From NCBI GenBank assembly GCA_013298045.1, contig JAAFJI010000003.1:1-44840 (forward strand): DNA of 44,840 bases. The letters run 5' to 3'. Made by a program: the position numbers and the translations under genes. The notes under the pieces are model-generated. The model saw nothing but the letters and a program-made list of their open reading frames with translations, was not told the origin of the DNA and searched no databases. The stretch is from Betaproteobacteria bacterium (lineage in GTDB: Bacteria; Pseudomonadota; Gammaproteobacteria; Burkholderiales; Casimicrobiaceae). Positions 1-11,736 of the stretch are shown piece after piece; the stretch's first letter is position 1; each line of letters begins with the position of its first letter.

Positions 1-932
1 CCCACCGGACTGCAAAACGCCACGCCGCGCGCCGTCCAGCCGTTGAGTTGCAGCGTCCGATAGGTCATCTCGCTTCGGGTGTAGCGCTGAGTGTCCCCGA
101 GCGTTGCGTTGGTGAGCTTGTAGATCGGTTCGGTGCCGCTCGCGCAGACGCCCGCGGTGGGCACGAGCGCGCGGAAGGCAATGCCCTCGTCGGACCATTG
201 CGGATTGGCTCTCATCGCTGCGCACTCCGCTGCGTCTGCCGAGTAAGCGTGCGTGATGGTGGAGGCACGGAAGAAACGGCAGACGGGCGCAACGCCAGGC
301 GGCGCATCACCCACCGTCGCCCAAGCGCGGAAGTTGTCGTCAAGCAATGCGAAGCTCGCACCAATTCCTGGTGTTGCGCGAAGGAACTGCACTTCGTCCA
401 GCGACGCGGTCATAAAGTAGCGGCCGATTGGCATATAAGACAAGGTGCTTACGACCAATGTCGCACGTAAGCCCTCAACTCGAAGGATGAGCTGCCCGAT
501 CCCGGTGGACGGATGTCCCGCAGTACCAAGCGCACACCCACCGGGGGTTTGTACGTTTAAGCGGTAGTCACCCGGCGACGGCTTTGCGAAGCGCAGTTCT
601 GTTACCTCCGGAGGAGGCTTTACGTCGCTGATGCGCGCGGGATATGTTACTGATACGGTGAGTGTCGCACCGTCAACTCGCGCGCCATGTAACGAGAGTC
701 TGTAGAGCATCTCCGTGGCGCTGTAGCCAAACGCGAGGCTTGCGGCGCTCGTATCGACCGGCAATCGGATCACGGTAATGGCGTCGAGCATTAGCCCAGG
801 GAGCTCAGGATCAAGTAGAGTGCGTTGATTGGGATGGATGTACTCGCGGCAACCGAATTGCGCAGTGCTTTGGGCGCTAGCCATGCCCAGGAGGAACAAG
901 TACGCAATTGTGAATTGAGAAAAGCGTTTCAT
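1..932 (-). CDS. Secreted protein, partial (C-terminus beyond window start), with DUF5648-like C-terminal module
   Basis: Not in ORF track because no stop lies in the window. Reverse strand reads open from ATG at 932 (MKRFSQFTIAYLFLLGMASAQSTAQFGCREYIHPNQRTLLDPELPGLMLDAI...) to the edge. Signal-peptide-like N-terminus; late segment PIGRYFMTASLDEVQFL...CRFFRAS resembles DUF5648-type repeats. Confidence 0.7.
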   Translation of the reverse strand, partial: MKRFSQFTIAYLFLLGMASAQSTAQFGCREYIHPNQRTLLDPELPGLMLDAITVIRLPVDTSAASLAFGYSATEMLYRLSLHGARVDGATLTVSVTYPARISDVKPPPEVTELRFAKPSPGDYRLNVQTPGGCALGTAGHPSTGIGQLILRVEGLRATLVVSTLSYMPIGRYFMTASLDEVQFLRATPGIGASFALLDDNFRAWATVGDAPPGVAPVCRFFRASTITHAYSADAAECAAMRANPQWSDEGIAFRALVPTAGVCASGTEPIYKLTNATLGDTQRYTRSEMTYRTLQLNGWTARGVAFCSPV

Positions 933-2183
933 TGAAACCCCCCGTTTACTGGATAGTCGGCGTTGCGCCGTTGATTGGATTCGCGTACACGTACCCCAGC
1001 CAGTCGCTGCCTGAATCAAGTGTGTAGCCGAGGTTGGTCATCTGCGTGAGCAGTGTTTCAGGAAAGATCGCATGGTCGTCGCGCGAGGCGTTGTACTTGC
1101 GCATCAGTCGAACCGTACCGGGTGGCTGTGTCATTGTCTTGGGATAGATGTACCCCTCGACGCCGTCGAGTCGGTAGCCCCAGCTCTCGAACTCCTGTAC
1201 GCCGGCCCATTCGGTTGTGTAAGTGGTGTCCGTGTTGGCGGGGTTCGCGGCGCATTCGGCGGGCGCGCTTGAATTCGAATAGTTTGAGTTATTACACGCA
1301 AAACTCAAACGAAACAACGGCACTAGCGGGATTGATGCATTCTTTGGATTCTCTGGCGTAGTGAACACCCAGGCTTCGGCACGCGGTCTTTGCTGCGAAG
1401 TTGGAATCGTCGGGAACGTAGAGTAGATCGTTGGTATGTTGCCAACGGAGCTATAAGTACCACCAGTCGATGATGCGGGCTGCAATGTGCCGTTGATCGC
1501 AGCGATTGCCATCTGCGGTACCGAGGTGTAGAGAAAATCCTGTCGTGTGGCGCTGTATAGCGCGAAGAGCGGAGTCAATCGATTCTGAGGCACACTCGTC
1601 GGAATCAACGCATTCAGTGCCGTATCCGCGCGCGGAACGCCATGGCCAAGCTCAACGTTTGGAGAGGACAAATGCCCGGCAGCTTTTATTGTGTTGACAA
1701 TTGACAAATAACCTGCGCGCGGGTTAGCGGACTTCAAAATACCAGCCAATGCCGAAACGTGCGGCGCTGCCATCGAAGTGCCGGAACAGATACCCCAAGC
1801 GTCGCCAGGGGGTGACAAATCGTAACCTGTCGTGGCACCACAGAAATTTGGAAAGTACGCGTCAGTGGGGTGAAAAGTCGAGTAAATGTGGCGACCGGGT
1901 GCCGACACACCAAAACGGAAGCTCGCGGATTGCGGTGGTACGACAGTTGCATTTCCGGATGAGACGCTGAGCGTCGCCTCATCGCTGATCCATCGACGCC
2001 AGTTTGCGCTCACGGCTGGACTCGAAGCTACGTTAAGAATATTGGGGTCTAGCTCAATCGCCGCTACAGCAAGCACGTATCGACAACTCGCAGGGAGACG
2101 AGGTTGCGCGTAGAAAAGTCCATCATTGCCCGCAGACGCGATGACGACAACATCTCTGTCAACGGCAAATTTTGTCGCGGTGT

Positions 2184-3479
<1,296 letters not shown>

Positions 3480-3678
3480 CCGATGCTGCCCCCCGACCTT
3501 TGATGCACCGTTGGCAGAATCGTAGCGAGTAAATATGACAAATGAATTCGGGAATTCCTGTGTGCTGCGATAGGGTTTTCGCGGGTTGCGCACGAAGACT
3601 GCTTCGTTGGTCGCGCCGTTCGCAGCGCGCTTCGCCGGTTTATGCTTTACTGCAAACACTCAAGCATTCGTGAGGTCA

Positions 3679-4731
3679 ATGATGTTCGCCGCAGCCGTCA
3701 CCCGCTCCCTATTCACGCTTCTGTTTGCGTCGTTCACGGCGCTCGTTTTTGCGCAGACGCCCACACCTGCAACACCCGCCGCACCGGCGGCCGCTCCCGC
3801 ACCCAGCACGACAACGAACACGCCTCCGGGCGGCTATCCGAACAGACCAATTCGACTCATCGTGCCTTTTCCGCCTGGCGGCGCAACCGACATCATCGCG
3901 CGCGCGCTCGCGCAGAAATTAGTTGCACAGCTCGGACAGACGGTGATCGTCGAGAACCGGCCGGGTGCGGGCGGCACGCTCGGCAGCGGCGAGATGTTGA
4001 AAGCCGCACCGGATGGGTATAGCTTGTTGCTCGGCACGACATCGACGCATTCGATTGCGCCGCATCTTTATAAGAATCTCGGCTATGTCGCGGAGCGCGA
4101 TTTCACGCCAATCGCCGAGGTCGCGTCGGCCACCAGTGTGTTGGTGGTCACGCAAAACCTGCAAGCCGGTGACGTACGGCAGTTGATCGCGACGGCCAAA
4201 GCGCGCCCGGACGGACTCAACTACGCTTCAAGCGGCAGCGGCACCATTGTGCATTTACAGAGCGAGCTGTTTGCGCAGATGTCGGGCACGCGCATGACCC
4301 ATGTGCCATACAAAGGCACGGCGCTTGCGATACCTGATTTGGTGAGCGGACAGATTCATTTGATGTTCGATTCGATCATTTCGGCGCTGCCGCACATCAA
4401 GGGCGGCAAGGTGCGCGCGCTCGCCGTGACCTCGGCCAAGCGCTCGCCGCTGTTACCGGAGGTGCCAACGGTGATGGAATCCGGGCTGCCGGGCTACGAA
4501 GTCAATACCTACTTCGCGCTCTTCGCCCCGGCGAACACGCCGCGCGAGATCGCTGAAAAACTGCAAAGCGAAGTAGCCAAAGCGGTACAGAGCCCAGAGG
4601 TGCGCGAACGCTTCGCCTCGCAGGGCGCGGAGGTTGTTGGCGGCAAACCCGAAGCGCTCGCGACGCTTGTGAAAAGCGAAGCGCAGAAATGGAAGCGAGT
4701 CATCGATGCGGCGCAGGTGAGGCTGGATTGA
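3679..4731 (+). CDS. Tripartite tricarboxylate transporter (Bug family) substrate-binding protein
   Basis: YPNRPIRLIVPFPPGGATDIIARALAQKLVAQLGQTVIVENRPGAGGTLG...MTHVPYKGTALAIPDLVSGQI is diagnostic for Bug/TctC proteins; signal peptide from ATG 3679 (ORF open from 3586). Confidence 0.95.
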   Translation: MMFAAAVTRSLFTLLFASFTALVFAQTPTPATPAAPAAAPAPSTTTNTPPGGYPNRPIRLIVPFPPGGATDIIARALAQKLVAQLGQTVIVENRPGAGGTLGSGEMLKAAPDGYSLLLGTTSTHSIAPHLYKNLGYVAERDFTPIAEVASATSVLVVTQNLQAGDVRQLIATAKARPDGLNYASSGSGTIVHLQSELFAQMSGTRMTHVPYKGTALAIPDLVSGQIHLMFDSIISALPHIKGGKVRALAVTSAKRSPLLPEVPTVMESGLPGYEVNTYFALFAPANTPREIAEKLQSEVAKAVQSPEVRERFASQGAEVVGGKPEALATLVKSEAQKWKRVIDAAQVRLD

Positions 4732-5002
4732 GTGGATCGTTGCTTCGCACCGCGAACAGATCGCCGCGAAGGCGCGCAATCATGAGATCCGTTCATACCC
4801 TGTACAACACTTCTTATATTCGCCCTGTTAAATAATATTAAATTGCACTTAACGTGCGATATTGATAATGCACAAAAATTAATAAATTGTCATATTTGAT
4901 GGGGCAATCGCTGAGTTCTCTGTATTGATCCGTTCGTGGTTGTCGCAATTTCCGAATTCGTCGCGTCTTAACCGACACGACCGTTCAAAAGAGACTTCGA
5001 TC

Positions 5003-6160
5003 ATGGATGCACTGGCTCGCTCGTCCGTTCGCACGCCTTCCAGCGATAGCGCGATCATTCGTACTGCGGCTCGCTTTTCGAGCAACGCTTACGCTTACAG
5101 TTTGCCTGGCGCAATGGTCGTGCCGCGCTCTACGAGCGTGCGCACACAGGGTGCTACGGTGCTACCGCTGCGGGCGGTGGGGTCGAATGAGACCGGCGCG
5201 ACCAGTGCGTCGGCGGACACACCACGAAGCCTCCTAATTACCGACGCGGCCTGCGACCTGCCGAGTGACTGGCTCGCCGCAAACGGTGTGACCGTGTTGC
5301 CGATCAAAATCCATGTCGATGGCGAGCAGTTCATTGATGCGCACAATGAGTACGAGACGCTCGAATTTTTTCGCAAAGACATCGCGCATAAAGGCTATCG
5401 CGCGCAGAGCGAGCCGCTAAGCGCCGTCGAAACGCGCGACTTCGTGCAGTCCTCGCTGCGCAAAGGTATCGACTATGTGATCGAAATTGCCATTGCCGCC
5501 AGTCGCAGCAAGATCTATATGAACTCTCTGGCAGCGGCGCAAAATCTGATGCTGGTGCACGGACGTGCGCGCCGCAGCATGGGTATTCACGATCCGTTCA
5601 AGATGTGGGTGATTGACTCGGAAACCGTGTTCGCCGGTCAAGGCGTGATCGTTGCCGAAGCGGTGCGCCAAATGCGAGCGGGGCTCCCACCCGAGCGGCT
5701 GGTGCAGCATCTCGATACCCTGCGCCATCATGTGCACACGCTGGTGGTGCCCAAAGATTTGTTCTATCTCTATTCGCGTGCGAAAGCCAAGGGCGACAAC
5801 TCGGTGGGCTGGTTCACTTATAACCTTGGCAAAGCGCTCGACATCAAGGCGGTCGTGCATGCGCACGCGGGCAAAACCGAGCCGTGCATGAAGGTGCGCG
5901 GGTTCGACGACGCGGTGAAACGGGTTTTCGACATTGCGGCGAAGAAGGTGCGCGAGGGACTTCTCACGCCGCAGGTGTGCGTGAGCTACGCGGGCGACGT
6001 GAACGAGGTGCGCGAATGGCTGCCGTTCGTCGCGCTCGAAACACTTTGTACGCGACGCGGCATCACGCTGCATCTGTCGGCGATGAGCATGACCGGTGGT
6101 ATCAACGTCGGCGCGGGCGCGCTCTCGGTTGCCTTTGCCTGTCCGTCGCTCGAACTGTAG
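5003..6160 (+). CDS. DegV family (fatty-acid-binding fold) protein
   Basis: LLITDAACDLPSDWLAANGVTVLPIKIHVDGEQFIDAHNE is the DegV N-terminal signature; about 75-residue N-terminal extension. ORF open from 4925. Confidence 0.85.
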   Translation: MDALARSSVRTPSSDSAIIRTAARFSSNAYAYSLPGAMVVPRSTSVRTQGATVLPLRAVGSNETGATSASADTPRSLLITDAACDLPSDWLAANGVTVLPIKIHVDGEQFIDAHNEYETLEFFRKDIAHKGYRAQSEPLSAVETRDFVQSSLRKGIDYVIEIAIAASRSKIYMNSLAAAQNLMLVHGRARRSMGIHDPFKMWVIDSETVFAGQGVIVAEAVRQMRAGLPPERLVQHLDTLRHHVHTLVVPKDLFYLYSRAKAKGDNSVGWFTYNLGKALDIKAVVHAHAGKTEPCMKVRGFDDAVKRVFDIAAKKVREGLLTPQVCVSYAGDVNEVREWLPFVALETLCTRRGITLHLSAMSMTGGINVGAGALSVAFACPSLEL

Positions 6161-6306
6161 GCGAGGTGCCTCGCGAGATGCCGGAAAACGGGCGCGTCAC
6201 GACCCATGCTAAACACGCATCGCAGCGACAGAAATCGCGCCTAGAATCCAGCGTTGACATGCGCTTGCACCCGGCTTAAGCGCAAACGCACTCTGGAGGA
6301 TTCACA

Positions 6307-7266
6307 ATGAAACGCACACTACTCGCGGCGCTGATCGGTGCCGTCGGCTTGGCGGCGGCAGGCAACGCCGCCGCGCAAACTTTTTTCCGTATCAATACCG
6401 GCGGCACGGCTGGCACCTATTACCCAATTGGTGGTTTGATTGCCAACGCGATTTCGCAACCGGCGGTGCCCAATCTTGTTGCGACAGCGGTCGCATCGAA
6501 CGGCTCGGTGGCGAACGTGAACGCGATTGCAGGCGGCGGCGCGGAGAGCGGTTTTTCGCAAGCCGACGTTGCGTTTTGGGCATTCACCGGCACCGGCACC
6601 TTCGAAGGCAAACCGAAAGTCGCCGATCTTCGGTTGATCGCGAATTTGTATCCCGAGAGTTTTCATCTCGTGGTGCGCAAGGGCGCGAATATCAAAACGA
6701 TTGCAGATCTGAAAGGCAAGCGCGTATCGCTTGACGAGCCAGGTTCGGGCACGCTGGTAAACGCGCGCGCGATTTTGGCTGCGTACGGCATCACCGAAAA
6801 AGACATCAAGGTTGAAAACTTGAAACCAAATGCGGCTGGCGAGAAAGTAAAAGACAACTCGCTCGATGCCTTCTTCTTTGTCGGCGGCTATCCTGCCGGC
6901 GCGATTGCCGAGCTTGCGGCGACCGGCGGCATCGACATCCTGTCGATCACCGGTCCCGAAGCCGACAAGCTCACCAAGCAGTTCGGCTTCTACGCAGCAG
7001 ATACGATTCCGGCCGAGACCTATAAAGGCGTTGGCGCAGTGAAGACGCTCGCGGTCGGTGCGCAGTGGGTGACGAGCGCTAAGCAAGACACAACACTTGT
7101 TTACAACATCACCAAAGCACTTTGGAACGACAACACGCGCAAAGCGCTCGATTCGGGTCATGCCAAAGGTAAATCGATTGTGCGTCAAAACGCGATTGCA
7201 GGCGCGGGCATCCCAATTCATCCGGGCGCGGAAAAGTTCTACAAAGAAGTTGGATTGTTGAAATAG
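6307..7266 (+). CDS. TAXI family TRAP transporter solute-binding protein
   Basis: FFRINTGGTAGTYYPIGGLIANAIS is the TAXI family signature; signal peptide; GGAGG ribosome-binding site just upstream. Confidence 0.95.
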   Translation: MKRTLLAALIGAVGLAAAGNAAAQTFFRINTGGTAGTYYPIGGLIANAISQPAVPNLVATAVASNGSVANVNAIAGGGAESGFSQADVAFWAFTGTGTFEGKPKVADLRLIANLYPESFHLVVRKGANIKTIADLKGKRVSLDEPGSGTLVNARAILAAYGITEKDIKVENLKPNAAGEKVKDNSLDAFFFVGGYPAGAIAELAATGGIDILSITGPEADKLTKQFGFYAADTIPAETYKGVGAVKTLAVGAQWVTSAKQDTTLVYNITKALWNDNTRKALDSGHAKGKSIVRQNAIAGAGIPIHPGAEKFYKEVGLLK

Positions 7267-7290
7267 GGATTCGATTGATTGATCGATGAC

Positions 7291-7317
7291 AAAGGCCGCC
7301 GCTTACGCGGCCTTTTT
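7291..7317 (+). terminator. Rho-independent terminator after the TAXI gene
   Basis: AAAGGCCGC-cgctta-CGCGGCCTTTTTA: GC-rich stem followed by T run. Confidence 0.85.
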
Positions 7318-7333
7318 ATTGGCGCAACTGAAA

Positions 7334-7401
7334 GCGCGCGCTTGCGTGCGACAAAACTGTTGCGATTAAAAGTTGCTTTTCGCGCGCAAGCGCGCTCCTA
7401 C
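7334..7401. repeat. REPIN-like pair of inverted REP arms
   Basis: Left arm GCGCGCTTGCGTGCGACAAAAC; right arm TTCGCGCGCAAGCGCGCTCCTAC. The right arm is the exact reverse complement of GTAGGAGCGCGCTTGCGCGCGAA at 26461. Confidence 0.75.
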
Positions 7402-7406
7402 CGGGA

Positions 7407-9575
7407 ATGATGATGAGCGCCACAATCGACGAAAAAACCGTCGCCGAACTTGAATCGAAATACGACAGCGAAATGCGCTTTCGACCGATGGTGACCACGG
7501 CGCTGAAAACGGTGACGTTTCTGCTGATCGCGCTGTCGATCTTTCACTATTACACGGCGGGCTTCGGGCTCTTGCGCGAAGCGACGCATCGCGGCGTGCA
7601 TCTCGCGTTCGTGATGGGTTTAATCTTTCTCGTCTTCGCGTTCAATAAGAAGCAAGCGGCACAGCAAGCATCGAGTTGGCATCATCCATTCGGGTTGCCG
7701 CTCTACGATTGGGTGCTCGCGATTCTTGCCGTCGCGGCCTCGCTCTACATTCCCTACGTTTTCGACGATCTCGCGTTTCGCATCGGCAACCCCGACACGA
7801 TGGATGTGGTGATGGGCACAATCATGATCGTGCTCTTGCTCGAAGCGACGCGTCGTTCGATGGGTTGGCCGCTGCCGATCATCGCGATGGTGTTCATGGT
7901 CTACGCGATGTTTGGGCCGTACTTTCCGGGGCTCTTGAAACACGCTGGCGCGAGCTGGTCGCAGGTCGTTAATCATCAGTATTTGACAAGCCAGGGTGTG
8001 TACGGCATCGCGGTCGGCGTGGTTGCGACCTACGTCTTTCACTTCGTGCTGTTTGGTGTGCTTGCAACGCGCATCGGACTCGGGCAATTGTTCTTGGACG
8101 TTGCCTCTGCGTTCGCAGGAAAATACGCAGGCGGACCCGCAAAGGTGAGCGTGTTCGGCTCAGCGATGTTCGGCATGCTCTCCGGCTCATCCGTTGCCAA
8201 TGCAGTGACCGTCGGTTCTCTCACAATTCCGGCGATGATTCGCGTCGGTTATCCGCGTCACTTTGCAGGCGCGGTCGAAGCGGCCGCCTCGACGGGCGGA
8301 CAGATCACGCCGCCGATCATGGGCGCGGCAGCGTTTTTGATGATTGAATTTCTCGCGCTGCCGTATTCGACGATTGTGATCGCAGCGATCGTTCCGGCCT
8401 TCATGCATTTCTTCGGTGTGTTCTGGCAGGTGCATTTCGAAGCGAAACGCACCGGTTTGCGCGGCCTCACGCCGGACGAATTGCCAAGCGTGCGCGAGAG
8501 TTTCAAGAAGCGCTGGCCGACCTTGATTCCGCTTGTGTTGCTCGTTGGCACCTTGATGAGCGGGTTCACTCCATACGTTTCCGCATTCGCTGGGATCACG
8601 AGCTGCATCATCGTCGGCATGACCACGAGCGAAGCGCGCAACACACCGCGCGGTCTCGCAATCATGGCGGCGCTTCACGTCGTGCTTGCGATCGTGATTT
8701 CAGGCAAGCTTGAAGACTACGGTCTTGCCTTGTTCGCAGTCGGCGCGATAGCGCTCATCGCAGCGCTCAAGTGGCTCGATTTGCCGTCGCGCTTCACGCG
8801 TGCGGAATTGATCGATGCGTTTTCGACGGGGGCAAAGTACGCTCTCGCAGTAGGCGCGGCGGCGGGTACCGTCGGCCTCGTGATTGGTGTGGTCACACTC
8901 ACCGGTGTCGGCTTCAAAGTGAGCTACATCGTGAACACTGCAGCCGGCGCGATGGCGAGCTTCTTCATCGAGTTTTTGCCGACGTGGCTCGTAAGTGCGA
9001 ACGGCTTGAAACTACTCTGTGCTCTCTTCATGACCGGCCTCGTGTGCATCATCATGGGCTGCGGGATTCCGACGACCGCGAACTACATCATCATGGTCAC
9101 CATCGCCGCGCCCGCGCTCGTGCAAATGGGCGTCGAGCCGATCGTCGCGCACTTCTTCGTGTTCTATTACGGCGTGCTCGCCGACATCACGCCCCCGGTC
9201 GCACTCGCGGCGTATGCGGCGGCGGGCATGGCGAATTCCGATCCCTTCAAAACCGGCAACACTGCGTTTCGATTGGGTTTGGGTAAGGCGCTCGTGCCCT
9301 TCGTGTTCGTGTTCTCGCCCGCGCTCTTGCTCGTCACCAAAGGCTTCACCTGGAGCGCGTTCGCCGTGGTGTTCGTTGCCTGCATTTGCAGCATCATGCT
9401 GCTCGCGGCTGCGCTCTCTCGCTTTCTGTTGGTAGAGATGAAGGGCTGGGAGCGAGGGCTTGCCATTGCAGGGGCGCTCGTAATGATCGCGCCGGGTACG
9501 ACGATGCTGATGATTGGGATCGCAACGGTCTCACCGATGCTCGTGTCGCAGTGGTTGCGATCTCGACGCGCTTGA
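7407..9575 (+). CDS. TRAP transporter permease, fused 4TM/12TM (DctQM-type)
   Basis: 722-aa polytopic protein; LLEATRRSMGWPLPIIAMVFMVYAMFGPYFPGLLKHAG, GSAMFGMLSGSSVANAVTVGSLTIPAMIRVGY, ITPPVALAAYAAAGMANSDP; directly downstream of the TAXI gene. Confidence 0.95.
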   Translation: MMMSATIDEKTVAELESKYDSEMRFRPMVTTALKTVTFLLIALSIFHYYTAGFGLLREATHRGVHLAFVMGLIFLVFAFNKKQAAQQASSWHHPFGLPLYDWVLAILAVAASLYIPYVFDDLAFRIGNPDTMDVVMGTIMIVLLLEATRRSMGWPLPIIAMVFMVYAMFGPYFPGLLKHAGASWSQVVNHQYLTSQGVYGIAVGVVATYVFHFVLFGVLATRIGLGQLFLDVASAFAGKYAGGPAKVSVFGSAMFGMLSGSSVANAVTVGSLTIPAMIRVGYPRHFAGAVEAAASTGGQITPPIMGAAAFLMIEFLALPYSTIVIAAIVPAFMHFFGVFWQVHFEAKRTGLRGLTPDELPSVRESFKKRWPTLIPLVLLVGTLMSGFTPYVSAFAGITSCIIVGMTTSEARNTPRGLAIMAALHVVLAIVISGKLEDYGLALFAVGAIALIAALKWLDLPSRFTRAELIDAFSTGAKYALAVGAAAGTVGLVIGVVTLTGVGFKVSYIVNTAAGAMASFFIEFLPTWLVSANGLKLLCALFMTGLVCIIMGCGIPTTANYIIMVTIAAPALVQMGVEPIVAHFFVFYYGVLADITPPVALAAYAAAGMANSDPFKTGNTAFRLGLGKALVPFVFVFSPALLLVTKGFTWSAFAVVFVACICSIMLLAAALSRFLLVEMKGWERGLAIAGALVMIAPGTTMLMIGIATVSPMLVSQWLRSRRA

Positions 9576-9787
9576 AATAAGTCTACGCCGCGATTGACTA
9601 ATAGCAATATGTTTTATTGCCGCATAAAATCTATATAAGGCGACAGTTTATTTATAACTTGATAAAAAGTCGAAAAGCCATAAAATCCTTATTTCATAAG
9701 GCAATACAATGAGGTGTTGAATCTCGCTCTTTTTGCAAGACGCGATGGCGCGCCCGAACAACCCCACGCCAAGCGCCGCCACCTCGC

Positions 9788-11725
9788 TTAAGCGTGACGC
9801 GTCGCGCGTTGAAAATTGATCGGTCCACCGCGAAACGGAGCGAAGCCGCAGCCGAAGATCGCGCCCGCGTCAGCGTGATCGGGGTTCGTCACGACGCCTT
9901 CGGCGAGCGCTTTGTTCGCTTCATTCAACATCGGTTGAATCAAGCGATCGGTGAGTCCGGTCGGCACTGCGCCTGCTGAATTTTTCTGTGCTTTGCCGTT
10001 GACCCAGGTGTAGAAACCTTTGCCTGTTTTCTTGCCAAGCGATTTCGCTTCCAGCAGCGATTGCAGTTTCTGCGGCGCCTTCGCATCGGGTGTCACCGTT
10101 TGACCAACCGCAGCGCAGACATCGAGTCCAACCACATCGGCTAGCTCAATTGGCCCCATCGGCATACCAAACGCGAGCGCGGCTTCGTCGATGATCTCCG
10201 CTGCAATGCCTTCGTCGAGACAACGCATCGCCTCACCGAGATAGGGCGCGAGAATACGATTCACCCAAAAGCCCGGCGCGCTCTTGCATGCGAGCGGCAG
10301 TTTGTCGATTTGATCGACGAAGGCGGTGGCTTTTCTAGCGACCTCTGGATCGGTTTGCGCACCACTGATGACTTCAACAAGCATCATCTGCGCAACCGGA
10401 TTGAAGAAATGAATGCCGACCAAGCGCGAAGGTTCTTTGAGCGCCGTTGCGATTTGTTCGAGCGGAATCGATGAGGTGTTAGTTGCGAGCACCGCGTCGG
10501 GTCTCGCTTTCGCTTCGAGCTCGGCGAATACTTTTTGCTTGACGCTCAAGTTCTCGACGATCGCTTCGATGATGACATCGGCTTTCGTCGCGCCGTCGCC
10601 CGTGGTGTCGGGTTGTAGTAAGTCCATCGCATCGCGAATGCGACGTTCATCGCGCAGACGCTTCTTGTACATCTCAGCCGCGCGCTTGATCGCAGGCGCG
10701 ATGCGCGCGGCATCCAAGTCTTGCAAGGTCACGCGAATGCCGCGCAGCGCGCACCACGCCGCGATGTCGCCGCCCATCACGCCCGCGCCGATCACGTGCA
10801 CGTGTTGCGCCTTGAAGTCGATCCCTTTAGCTTGCGCCTTCAATTGCTCGCGCAAGCCGAACACGCGAATCAAGTTCATCGCAGTGGGGTGCGAAATCAG
10901 CGAGCGAACTGAGCAGGCTTCGTCGGCGCTCGGCTTGTGCACATCGCCGTTGTACTTCTGCCAAAGATCGATGATCGCGTACGGCGATGGATAGTGTTCG
11001 CGACGCGCTTTCTTGGCAACCGTTTTCTTTGCTTGCGACGCGACGAAACTGCGCAAGAAACCGTTGGTCAACATGTTTTGCGCAAATGACAATTTGCGAA
11101 CCGGCGGCTGCGCTTTGAGCACACCAATCGCCGTGTTCCACATGATGCGAGGCGGCACGGCTTCATCGACAAGTCCGAGCTTTTTCGCGGTTTTTGCGCT
11201 CGCGGTTTTTCCGGCAAGCAAGTAATCCATCGCCGCAGGTGCGCCGATCAATTGCGGTAAACGCTTCACACCGCCCCAGCCCGGGAGAATACCGAGCATC
11301 ACCTCAGGCAAACCGAGCTTCGTCGAGGGCATATCGACTGCAACGCGATAACGACAAGCAAGCGCCAATTCAAGACCGCCGCCAAGCGCGAACCCGTTGA
11401 TAAGCGCGAGCGTGGGGTACTTGGTATTCGCAAGTCGCTCGTACACGTCGTAGCCGCGCTTCACCAGCGCTTCTGCAGCATTAAGATCGTTCGTCTTGCC
11501 GATTTCGACAAACTCGTTCACGTTCGCGCCCGCAATAAAGCCCGAGGTTTTTTCGCTATAGAACACAACGGATTTCGGTGGTTCTTTTTCGAAATGATCG
11601 AGCAGGGAATTCAGTTCGTCGAGCACCGGGGTGCCCATCGTGTTCACCGATTCGCCTGCGACATCGATGCCGACCCAGGTGATTTGGCTGTCGTCGGCGC
11701 GGAGTTTGAAGTGTGTGAGGTTCAT
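9788..11725 (-). CDS. fadJ: 3-hydroxyacyl-CoA dehydrogenase/enoyl-CoA hydratase (FadJ/FadB-like)
   Basis: N-terminal crotonase (SGFIAGANVNEF, NGFALGGGLELALACRYRVA) and C-terminal HAD domain (VHVIGAGVMGGDIAAWCALRGI, LVGIHFFNPVAQMMLVEVI). Confidence 0.93.
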   Translation of the reverse strand: MNLTHFKLRADDSQITWVGIDVAGESVNTMGTPVLDELNSLLDHFEKEPPKSVVFYSEKTSGFIAGANVNEFVEIGKTNDLNAAEALVKRGYDVYERLANTKYPTLALINGFALGGGLELALACRYRVAVDMPSTKLGLPEVMLGILPGWGGVKRLPQLIGAPAAMDYLLAGKTASAKTAKKLGLVDEAVPPRIMWNTAIGVLKAQPPVRKLSFAQNMLTNGFLRSFVASQAKKTVAKKARREHYPSPYAIIDLWQKYNGDVHKPSADEACSVRSLISHPTAMNLIRVFGLREQLKAQAKGIDFKAQHVHVIGAGVMGGDIAAWCALRGIRVTLQDLDAARIAPAIKRAAEMYKKRLRDERRIRDAMDLLQPDTTGDGATKADVIIEAIVENLSVKQKVFAELEAKARPDAVLATNTSSIPLEQIATALKEPSRLVGIHFFNPVAQMMLVEVISGAQTDPEVARKATAFVDQIDKLPLACKSAPGFWVNRILAPYLGEAMRCLDEGIAAEIIDEAALAFGMPMGPIELADVVGLDVCAAVGQTVTPDAKAPQKLQSLLEAKSLGKKTGKGFYTWVNGKAQKNSAGAVPTGLTDRLIQPMLNEANKALAEGVVTNPDHADAGAIFGCGFAPFRGGPINFQRATRHA

Positions 11726-11736
11726 AGTCTTCGGTT

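Noticed and set aside
48-470. Forward ORF of 140 aa at the window start
   Set aside because: Antisense to the open minus-strand secreted protein (1..932); Arg/Cys-rich composition typical of a shadow ORF, no recognisable domain.
6319-7221. Minus 300-aa ORF
   Set aside because: Antisense shadow of the TAXI binding protein.
9687-9701. CCTTATTTCATAAGG hairpin between convergent TRAP permease and fadJ genes
   Set aside because: Only a 6-bp AT-rich stem without a T run; too weak to call a terminator.
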